Shown here: positions 56,589-64,000 of the stretch, one piece after another
How the letters are laid out: each line of letters opens with the position of its first letter
Position numbering within the stretch: the stretch's first letter is position 1
Source: Adenophora triphylla var. japonica
Taxonomy: Eukaryota; Streptophyta; Magnoliopsida; Asterales; Campanulaceae
Direction of reading: 5' to 3'
DNA: 64,000 nucleotides
Assembly: GCA_022495995.1 (NCBI GenBank)
Contig: JAFEMH010001247.1
Span: 62,001-126,000, forward strand
Program-made: the position numbers and the translations under genes
The notes under the pieces: generated by a model
The model's input: only the letters and a program-made list of their open reading frames with translations
The model's database searches: none
Told to the model about the DNA's origin: nothing

Positions 56589-57084
56589 TCTTCCAGGATC
56601 CGCTTCTCATACTTTCCTTAGTGTTTTCGTGTGTAGGATGTGTGTTTTGAAAAGGGGGGAATGTACCAAGTGGTCTTCCGGACGTATAAACCATGAGTTG
56701 GTTATCGCTCGGGATTCCTTGGATTTTTATGTTTTAGGGACTTTGGTCCCATTCTCATCTTGGACTTGTGATCATCATGATGAGACCTTGGGTCACATGT
56801 GATCTAGATAGGGACACCGTTTTTATAGTCCAAGGATGAGACCCTTTAGAAAGGAATGACCTTTGTCTATCAATCCTACATCTTGAGACGATTTGAGCTC
56901 TTTCGGGACATTTATGCTCTTCTCAAGTGATGATCGGAGATATGTTGCTAGGGTTCATCCTTTTCTAAAGGAGAATCCGTCTATGGCATCTTTAGGTAGA
57001 AGAAATGATGTAAAGATAGGACCTTTACACCATCTCGTTCCAAGAGATGCTCCAAGTACCAATGGGGACTAGGGAATGCAATGT

Positions 57085-57370
57085 TTAAGATAAAAATGAC
57101 ACTTTTAGTGAAAAAGATGACATTTTATGTACAAAGGATGCAACTTTATGCAAAGGATGCAACTTTTAATGTAAAAATGAGGTTTTAATGCAAAGGATGC
57201 AACTTTGTGTGTAAACATGACATTTCAAGTGCAAAGGATGCTACTTTAATGTAAAGAAAACATTTTTAAATGCAAAGGATGCAACTTTATACGTGAAAAT
57301 GGCATTTTAAGTGCAAATGATGCATAATGATGTCATTTTTATGAGCAAAGGATGCTACTTTGATGCAAAA
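57085..57370 (-). repeat. Degenerate ~30 bp repeats in the element H LTR
   Basis: Six to eight loosely related units with GCAAAGGATGCAACTTT and AAAATGACATTTT, on the plus strand. Confidence 0.75.
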
Positions 57371-57696
57371 AGGGGGAGGGATATGATTTACATGCCTAAA
57401 GATAGGATCTTTGATGACAATGTACCAAATACCAAGCAAATATATATAGCAATATGTAATGCAAGGAGCAAGTATATCACATATATACAAGTATAATGCA
57501 AGATAAAGGGGATGAGAGGTTACCAATGGTGGTGTCCTCTTTCTCTTTGAAGTTTGCCTAAGGAAGGGACCAACTTTGGAGGTTTTGGTGAGGAGGGAGG
57601 TGGTTTTTTACACTCTCAGCTCTCTGGAATTTCGTGGTGTGATTTTGGCAGAATAATGTTACTGAAAATCTCCCCTAAAATGAATAGAGGAGATCT

Positions 57697-57769
57697 CTAT
57701 TTATAGGCAGTCTGGCAGCAGCTAATGAAGCCGTGCGGCTGCAGGCCCATGCAAAAGAGGCCGTGCGGT
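57697..57769 (-). promoter_or_regulatory. Element H LTR promoter: paired palindromes plus TATA
   Basis: GCCGTGCGGC (57730-57739) and GCCGTGCGGT (57760-57769) lie upstream, on the minus strand, of CTATAAATAG (57697-57706). On the plus strand the second site is preceded by GCAAAAGAG, a context repeated before both antisense genes. Confidence 0.75.
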
Positions 57770-57988
57770 CTTATCCTGAGATGACTCAGCCTATTTCTAG
57801 AACCATGCAAGGTGGCCTTCTAGAAGAGCATTTTCACTGAAGGTTTGCGTGGAATTTTAATTCCTAGCAAGTCCTTCACCCCTCGAAAGGTTCGAAAAAG
57901 TTCCCGAATTGCCCCTGAACTTTAGGAAAGTTCGGGGAATTGCTGGGAAACTTAACCGAAAGGCATGAGCCAGATTTGGGTACTTACA

Positions 57989-58588
57989 GAAGCCCCTCGG
58001 CAACGTCACTTGCAGGGCGAGTGGGGTTGTCGATAGAAAAGGATCCGATCTGGCGAATGCCGAGACGGATTGGGTGACCAAAGTGGTCGAGTGGTTGAAC
58101 CTTTGGAAGGCTACCTACGTATCCCGAGTGGGAATCAAGCCATAATCGTAGTTCGGAATCCACTGGGGAAAGGGGGTGTCATATGTGACGAATTGGCTGA
58201 ATCTAAAGTAGGCTACCTACGTATCCCGGAGGAATCAAGTCAGGCCGTAGTTCGGAATAAAATCCGCAGGGGAATGGCGAAGAGAAACTGGTCTCTTGCT
58301 GGGGAAATAGAAGGGAAAGTGACCTGGGAGGTCAAGTGACTGATCCTACTGGGGATATGCTAGAAGTGACCGATGTGGTCGGATATCTGGACCTCTATGA
58401 GGGGCTACTTCGCCACTGAGGAGTGATGCAGGAAAAGGGTGACCACTGCGGTCGGATGGCTGGACCTTTATGAAAGGCTACCTACGTATCCCGGAGGAAT
58501 CAAGCCTTGGTCGTAGTTCAAGTCTCACTTGATAGTTATGAACGATGTCTAGGATCCTTGAGGTTTTAACGATTCATGGAGGAGTCAC
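57989..58588 (-). other. Polypurine tract and repeated Tat modules of element H
   Basis: GCCGAGGGGCTTC (minus strand) adjoins the LTR. Three copies of the GGCTACCTACGTATCCCG / CGTAGTTC module lie at about 58108-58160, 58208-58255 and 58470-58525. No ORF. Confidence 0.7.
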
Positions 58589-59010
58589 CTAATTAACAAT
58601 TAATGGAGGTTGTCACCTGATTGACAATTAATGGAGGTTGTCACCTGATTGACAATTAATGGAGGTTGTCACCTGATTGACAATTAATGGATGTTGTCAC
58701 CTGGTTGACAATTAATGGAGGTTGTCACCTGGTTGACAATTAATGGAGGTTGTCACCTGGTTGACAATTAATGGAGGTTGTCACCTGATTGAAAATTAAT
58801 GGAGGTTGTCACCTGGTTGACAATTAATGGAGGTTGTCACCTGATTGACAATTAATGGAGGTTGTCACCTGATTGACAATTAATGGAGGTTGTCACCTGG
58901 TTGACAATTAATGGAGGTTGTCACCTGGTTGACAATTAATGGAGGTTGTCACCTGGTTGACAATTAATGGAGGTTGTCACCTGATTGACAATTAATGGAG
59001 GTTGTCACCT
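58589..59010 (+). repeat. Minisatellite H1, 28 bp unit
   Basis: About fifteen very uniform units of ACAATTAATGGAGGTTGTCA plus CCTGATTG or CCTGGTTG. High uniformity suggests recent expansion. Confidence 0.95.
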
Positions 59011-59039
59011 GAGGAAACTAGAGCTTACGTCACTATCGA

Positions 59040-59505
59040 GGAGACAGAGGTAGCTAAAGTTTGGAGAACTTGAGCGTACTTCTCAATCTGTGATAGAGGT
59101 AGCTTAAGTTTGGAGAACTTTAGCGTACTTCTCAATCTGTGATAGAGGTAGCTTAAGTTTGGAAAACTTGAGCGTACTTCTCAATCTGTGATAGAGGTAG
59201 ATTAAGTTTGGAGAACTTGAGCGTACTTCTCAATCTGTGATAGAGGTAGCTTAAGTTTGGAAAACTTGAGCGTACTTCTCAATCTGTGATAGAGGTAGCT
59301 TAAGTTAGGAAAACTTTAGTGTACTTCTCAATCTGTGATAGAGGTAGCTTAAGCTTGGAAAACTTGAGCGTACTTCTCAATCTGTGATAGAGGTAGCTTA
59401 AGTTTGGAGAACTTGAGCGTACTTATCAATCTGTGATAGAGGTAGCTTAAGTTTGGAAAACTTGAGCGTACTTCTCAATCTGTGATAGAGGTAGCTTAAG
59501 TTTGA
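59040..59505 (+). repeat. Minisatellite H2, 49 bp unit
   Basis: About nine units with AGGTAGCTTAAGTTTGGA, GAACTTGAGCGTACTTCTC and AATCTGTGATAG in order. Confidence 0.95.
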
Positions 59506-59711
59506 GTTTCGACAATTCGGAGGTTGTCACCTAGCGTTACTCCATTATAACGGAAGTAACGGAGGCGACTCGGGAGGAAAGTCTATTCTTTTTGGAGATA
59601 ACGGATATCCTTTGAGGAAACGACGTTACTCTAATTAAGAACTAACAGGAGTTATATGCCCAAGTGGAAAGTCCAGGGGCAGAGATGTAATTTCTGCTCA
59701 GAGCAAAAGAG

Positions 59712-59783
59712 GCCGCCCGGCATGAGGTGAGGGCAAAATAGGCCGTTCGGCTAGAAGTTGATTTTTACCAGATTATTTAAAAC
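59712..59783 (+). promoter_or_regulatory. Promoter region of the antisense PMD gene of H
   Basis: GCCGCCCGGC (59712-59721) and GCCGTTCGGC (59742-59751), each preceded by GCAAAA, lie upstream of a TATA-like TATTTAAAAC (59774-59783). The start codon is at 59898. Confidence 0.7.
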
Positions 59784-59897
59784 TGGATTTGGACGGGCAT
59801 TGGGCACCATTGCCGCCCATCTGCTTGCCGAGGAAGAGAGAGAGGAGAGAGAGAAAATCTTCAAAATCCTTCAATTCCCTTGCTTCTCTTGATCAAG

Positions 59898-62514
59898 ATG
59901 GATCCGGAAGGGAATCCGATGCTTAGGCAAGCACAGAGAAACATATCCGAAGCCGCTAGAAGGAGGAGGAGAGAGCTCGTTCGTACGGAGAGGAAGTATG
60001 ACTTCATCATGACTCCATCGGAGCTTTATCCCGGTAGGGGAGAACACAAATCAACGAAACCTCAATCGGTTGGGGTAAGCATTCTTGATTTGCTTGATTC
60101 CATCAATTTTGATTGACTCTTGATTGACTTAGGGCTTGACCCGAATTTTTAGGAATTCCTCAAATTTTCCTAGGATTTTTGTTGATGATTTTTGGAATTT
60201 TGATGATTAACCTATGAGGCTAAGGAGATAAATGAACATGCATGTGCAATTTATTTGAAAAATAATGAGAATAACCCATTTTTTTTTCGAAAATAAAGTA
60301 AGAAAAATAATGTCTAAAATGTGACGGAGTCCTTGCATGTGCTAGAACTAGGTCAATTTCTGATCATGGATGAGAAAACGGGATTTTGGACGATGAAAAG
60401 GATTCATGCATGCCATTTTGAAAAATTAATGCTTATGTGCAAGGAATTTTTTGAAAATTTGAATTCTTGTGTTTTTTGAAAGCAATGTGCTTGACATGAC
60501 GTGCTTCAAATGATGAAGGACACGTTTTCTAGGCAAAGGATGCTAGAAATCTTTCATGAATGCTTTTCTTTGAAAATATGTGCACTTTTGAATATATGCA
60601 TGCTTTTGAAATGAGATGAAGGACTGACACCTTTTTTTTTGTTGTGCTTTCTTACAGGAGAACAAGTCTAGGGGACCTTCTGAGGTCGCAGTGAAGCTAT
60701 AGGAGAGGATACCCAATTTTGAGAAGGATGGGGTGAACCCCAAGCAGCTTGTGATGGCTACTGGCCTGGATCTGTTCATTGATGCCATTGGCAGAGGTAT
60801 TCACGTGACCTCCAAGAGTAAGGGACTAGTGCAGGCCCTCTCAGAGTTCTGGTGGGACACCACCCACAGCTTTCACCTTAGCTGGGGGGAGATTACGGTG
60901 ACGCCTGCCGATTTCACTGCTATTACGGGCTTACAGTTCACTGGGCGGCCTGTGACTTGGAGGGACCATATCACGGCTGAGGAGTTCAGGGCTCTAGTTG
61001 GGTTTGACCTCCATCCTAAGGGGCTCGGGATGGAGACGAGGAATGTGGAGGTGGCGGTCCAGAATTGCATGCAGGGGCTTGCCGCCAATGAGGTGACCGC
61101 CCACCAGCTCGCGAGAGCTTTTTTGTGGTTGATGCTGTCGGTCACCATCTTTGCCAACTCTGGGACACTGGCTTTGGTTTGCTTGCTTGATTCTTTGGAG
61201 AATCTGGACAAGGTTGGGGCGGTCTCTTGGAGCGAGGCCGGATTGGCGGAGCTTTACTTCTCTCTGGACATGTACAGCCGGAACAAGGCTGCCTCTATGG
61301 ACTGCTTCTCCTTTGCTCTTGAGGTAGTCTCACTTTTCTTTCTCTCTTTTATCTTCTGTCTTGAGATTTTATGAGAGAAAAATGACCCTTTTGTTTTGAA
61401 CAATGCAGGTCTGGTTTTGCGAGGTGATTGGGTTCTTTCCGTGGAACTAGCAGAGTGATCCGGAGATCTTCCCGGCCATGATCCGTTGGAGGGGAGATGC
61501 CTGAGAAAAGTTCACCGGGAAGACCCGGATCACTTTTGACTACTAGATGGTGAGACCAATCATCAACAGGGATGGGCATGAGGGAGTTGACTTCTACCCT
61601 TGGGGGAGGTACCTGGAGGTTCTGCTAGGGGATGCCGTGGAGGCGACTAGGCAGAGGAGGTGGTTGACGGGTTTGACATGTGATGTCATTTACTTGGGGG
61701 ATCGTTTCTCTGGGCAGCATGGTCATGTCCCTCCCTTGGATGCCATCACTCCTCACGATCCTCCAGCACGGATGCTGCAGCCCAGGGACTGGTTGACGGA
61801 TGATATAGAGAGGTATCAGGCTGGCGTGGCGGTCGTGGAGTATTTTGACTTGGCTACCCCGTATGCCACCTTCGTGGAGCAGCAGTTGAGGACGCCACAG
61901 AAGCAAGTGAAGCTGGCTGTCACTCAGGGGTATGGGGAAGCTGAGCCTACTGACCCGCCGATGCCTCCTGGTCATCTCTCCTATGTGGTCAACGGGGTAC
62001 CGAGTAGGTTCAGGATACCTGTTCCTGACACGAGGGAGCCCCAGTATACTCTGCCGCCTGACAGCACTGTGAGTACACTTTAGGGTCTTTTCCCTTTTCC
62101 AAATTTCTTTGCTTTCTGCAATTTTGAACCTTTCTTGAGATTTTTCCTGAGTTTTCTTTCTCTTCTCAGGTTCCTGCTCGCTCATACGATGGATTGGTAC
62201 GGCAGAACAGGGGCTGGAAGGATGTGTGACGGTCGCTTCTGAGGAAGTTGGCATGCGCTTCCAGGGCTGGGGCAAATGTGCAGGAGCCTATGCGCAAAAG
62301 AAGGCACATTGGGAGAACGACATCTACCTCCTCGGCCTCAGAGTACTCCTCTAATGCCATGCCTCGGGGACAAGGCCCCAATACCAGCATCCTGGAGCAG
62401 CTAGAAGAGTACGAGCACGTGAACGTGAACCTTTCTGATGTGAGTGACACGGAGGACTTGATGAGGGATCCTAGCTTCTATGAGATAAGCAGCGACGAGG
62501 AGTCGGAGGCTTAG
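59898..62514 (+). pseudogene. Antisense PMD-domain gene of element H (four exons, five in-frame stops)
   Basis: Exons 59898-60074, 60658-61323, 61409-62068 and 62170-62514 join in phase 0 with donors GTAAGC, GTAGTC and GTGAGT and acceptors TTACAG, ATGCAG and CTCAG. The layout equals that in element B. Exon 1 is basic (AARRRRREL). Exon 2 has the PMD core FWWDTTHSFHLSWGEITVTP, then DFTAITGLQF. Exon 3 has FYPWGRYLEVLLGDAVEA and VIYLGDRFSGQHG. Exon 4 is basic, then ends in an acidic tail. In-frame stops: TAG 60700-60702, TAG 61448-61450, TGA 61502-61504, TAG 61544-61546, TGA 62227-62229. There are no frameshifts, and all five stops could arise from C-to-T changes on one strand or the other, which fits decay by methylated-cytosine deamination. 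Confidence 0.85.
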
Positions 62515-62868
62515 GATTCCTTAGAATTGACCTAGGAGGCAGGAAACAAACAATGAACACTTTTTTATGCACATTTTATTTGTATTTCGTTTTATTTGGG
62601 CGCCGATGGGGCGAAAACAATGTATTATTATTTTATTTACCTTTCTAATTTATGCTTTATGAATTTGCATATTACTTGAGCCTCGGGGCAGTTTTTTTTC
62701 TTGGAATTGGGGCTGAAAATGGGCAAGAATGACTTGTGATGACATATAACTGTATGGTTGGTGTTTGGACATGTTTTTGCATAGGTTTCATTGAGAAAGT
62801 GGGGTGAGAACTCCACTTGGGCAGCAACTTTGGTTGCTGCAGATTCTTTTCTGCAGATGGCAAATGAG
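62515..62868 (+). other. Spacer between the antisense genes of H
   Basis: Likely 3' end of the PMD transcript; AT-rich, no ORF. Confidence 0.5.
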
Positions 62869-62948
62869 GCCGTCCGCCCAGGTCTTGAGAGCAAATGAAG
62901 CCGTGCGGCTAACAGTTTTGTCTGGACTGGTTTTTTCCAAAATAAAAC
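62869..62948 (+). promoter_or_regulatory. Promoter region of the antisense DUF7745-like gene of H
   Basis: GCCGTCCGCC (62869-62878) and GCCGTGCGGC (62900-62909), each preceded by CAAATGA, lie upstream of a weak TATA-like AAAATAAAAC (62939-62948). The start codon is at 63048. Confidence 0.68.
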
Positions 62949-63047
62949 CTAGGCTTGGCCATTTTATTTCATTTTCACCCTAGACTTGTCCCAATTGATC
63001 CCAAAGCATATTTTTGACCAAAAGACATCAACTTTGATCGCCTTGCA

Positions 63048-64000
63048 ATGGAGAAACCCGTTAGATTGCAAAAGGGGAAAAGAGACCGTTTTCTATCCGA
63101 TCTTCAATCTTGGATGAGGCATAACTTTCAATCCAACAAAAGGCTGTTCGATACCACTTTCAAGATCAAGTCTTTGTGGCATTTGAAGGATCTCCCGCCC
63201 GATTGGGACCTTTTGAGAGCCGCGGCGAGGTTTTGGGATGTCCGGAGACATGTTTACTGCTTTTCTTACAATGAGCTCGTCCCAACCCTCGAAGACTTCC
63301 GAGCCTTGATTGGGGGTCCAGAAATTGAGGACATATCGATTCCTCTGATTGAAGACGTGCCGGTAGCAGTAAAGTTGGCATCTTTTCTGCAAATCTCTCT
63401 GGGAGAGGCTGAGGGGATGATGGTAGCCCTTGATCGGGTTGACCTTTCTGATATCCCAAGCAGGTTCGGGTTTCCGGATACATCGACGACCACTGTGGCT
63501 ATGGATGCCTTTATCCTCTGTGTGTTCTCGTCTCTGTTCACAGCCGAGTCTGTGGGGATCTGTCATGGTGGCCTCTTGGACATGGTCAGGGATTGTAGGG
63601 CTGGGAAGGACATTGTCCCATTGGTTTTGGGTGAGACCCTGCATGGTATTGACAGGATGGCTAGGGGAGACCATTTCATGAGGTCTGGGAGCCCGGCTGT
63701 GTTGACTTTGTGGCTACAGGAGAGGCTCGGGGCTTTGCCGACTCAGTGCCCTTGGGTGATTTCTCGGAGGGGCGTACCTAGGCAGCAGGACCAGGGTGAC
63801 TGGGAGCTGATGATGGCTAGGTTATCCACTTCGGATATTAACTGGTGGGTACCTCACTGGAGGTTGCAGACCCGGAGGACATTTCAGGAGTCCTATGTGG
63901 TGAGGGTTCCAGGGTTTTCTTGGTCATCTTTCTACGTACCCTACTTGGTATCCAGGCAGTTCGGGGCCTTACAGGAGCCGTTGGGCGATTGGGAGGACAT
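63048..64000 (+). CDS. Antisense DUF7745-like gene of element H, 5' part, intact
   Basis: Open for at least 317 codons from ATG 63048 to the window edge without any stop. The N-terminus is basic (MEKPVRLQKGKRDRF). It is followed by the DUF7745 pattern IKSLWHLKDLPPDWDLLRAA, then ARFWDVRRHVYCFSYNEL and VPTLEDFRALIGGPE. A middle region has HGGLLDMVRDCRAG, LHGIDRMARGDHFMRSGSP and LTLWLQERLG; the visible end has DINWWVPHWRLQ. It aligns throughout with the broken copy in element B (19531-21097), which suggests that roughly 180-200 residues remain beyond the window. It is antisense to the element's gag-pol and follows the PMD gene. No catalytic motif is visible; the domain's function is unknown. The contrast with the stop-ridden PMD gene 0.5 kb upstream suggests later or weaker decay of this gene. 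Confidence 0.8.
   Translation, partial: MEKPVRLQKGKRDRFLSDLQSWMRHNFQSNKRLFDTTFKIKSLWHLKDLPPDWDLLRAAARFWDVRRHVYCFSYNELVPTLEDFRALIGGPEIEDISIPLIEDVPVAVKLASFLQISLGEAEGMMVALDRVDLSDIPSRFGFPDTSTTTVAMDAFILCVFSSLFTAESVGICHGGLLDMVRDCRAGKDIVPLVLGETLHGIDRMARGDHFMRSGSPAVLTLWLQERLGALPTQCPWVISRRGVPRQQDQGDWELMMARLSTSDINWWVPHWRLQTRRTFQESYVVRVPGFSWSSFYVPYLVSRQFGALQEPLGDWED

Larger units (their letters stand above)
56342..57988 (-). mobile_element. 3' LTR of element H
   Basis: Starts TGTAAGTACCCAAATCTGG on the minus strand and ends CCACATTCACA, 1.65 kb. It has the promoter at 57697-57769, ~30 bp degenerate repeats with GCAAAGGATGCAACTTT at 57085-57370, the hairpin module (56537-56588) and the PBS-like 10-mer (56468-56477). 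Confidence 0.87.
56342..64000 (-). mobile_element. Element H: Tat/Ogre-like retrotransposon, 3' part, with two antisense genes
   Basis: Minus-oriented; it runs off the right edge. Visible from its 3' end: LTR (56342-57988), polypurine tract, TACGTAGG modules, two minisatellites, antisense PMD gene (59898-62514) and antisense DUF7745-like gene (63048 onward). Pol should lie beyond 64000. It is inserted in the gag-protease gene of G; the left copy of the target duplication should be CCAGG (56337-56341). Confidence 0.9.

Noticed and set aside
58589..59010. CRISPR-like regular repeat array
   Set aside because: The whole unit repeats with no unique spacers, and the genome is a plant; it is a minisatellite.
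61625..62275. 216-codon ORF on the minus strand
   Set aside because: Shadow of PMD exon 3 of element H, whose splice structure and PMD motifs are on the plus strand.
1..64000. tRNA, rRNA or other standard RNA genes
   Set aside because: Scanning by eye found only tRNA-complementary primer-binding sites, no tRNA-like cloverleaf or rRNA segment.

Overview
The window is plant nuclear DNA, almost certainly from an angiosperm and probably a eudicot; the species cannot be told from the sequence. It holds no ordinary host gene that I can defend. Nearly all of it is nested Ty3/gypsy LTR retrotransposons, mostly Tat/Ogre-lineage elements plus one Athila-like element. Their lineage shows in gag with a C-x2-H-x4-H-x4-C knuckle, aspartic protease, a YIDD-type reverse transcriptase, RNase H, integrase, primer-binding sites matching tRNA-Arg or tRNA-Glu ends, long noncoding 3' regions full of minisatellites, and LTRs that begin TG and end CA.

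Layout. 213-2279 (-): decayed five-exon plant mobile domain (PMD) gene, with ten copies of a 24-bp palindrome upstream. About 4100-11010 (+): element A, a Tat/Ogre 3' region with minisatellites and 3' LTR. 11011-26758 (+): element E, an Athila-like remnant split by element B. 13566-24866 (-): element B, complete ends with target duplication ACCTC; it keeps integrase only, plus two genes on the opposite strand. About 26759-34811 (-): element D, 5' LTR and gag-protease, inserted in the leader of element F (34812-37720, -). 37721-38188 and 38328-39084: two LTRs of the G family in inverted orientation, one a solo LTR with target duplication ATTGT. 39282-52124 (-): element C, full length with duplication AATAT, carrying full gag-pol and two opposite-strand ORFs. 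52434-56341 (+): element G, 5' LTR and gag-protease, cut by element H (56342 to beyond 64000, -), which shows its 3' LTR, minisatellites and two opposite-strand genes.

The most interesting system is in B and H. Each carries, between its 3' LTR and pol and on the strand opposite gag-pol, the same two genes in the same order: a four-exon PMD gene, then a one-exon DUF7745-like gene. Each element also has its own palindrome, TGTCGnnCGACA in B and GCCGnnCGGC in H. The palindrome occurs as close pairs in three places in the same element: just upstream of the LTR TATA box, upstream of the PMD gene, and upstream of the DUF7745 gene. This looks like one element-specific recognition code shared by the sense promoter and both antisense promoters. 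By analogy with VANC proteins of VANDAL transposons, I propose an element-encoded, sequence-specific regulatory or anti-silencing module. That function is inference.

Five Tat LTR families here also share an LTR 3' module: a CA-rich run, two hairpins whose stems differ in sequence but stay paired, and a second copy of the tRNA-Arg-complementary 10-mer about 90-130 bp before the true primer-binding site. Most coding regions are broken by stops and frameshifts. The exception is the DUF7745 frame of H, open from 63048 to the window end.
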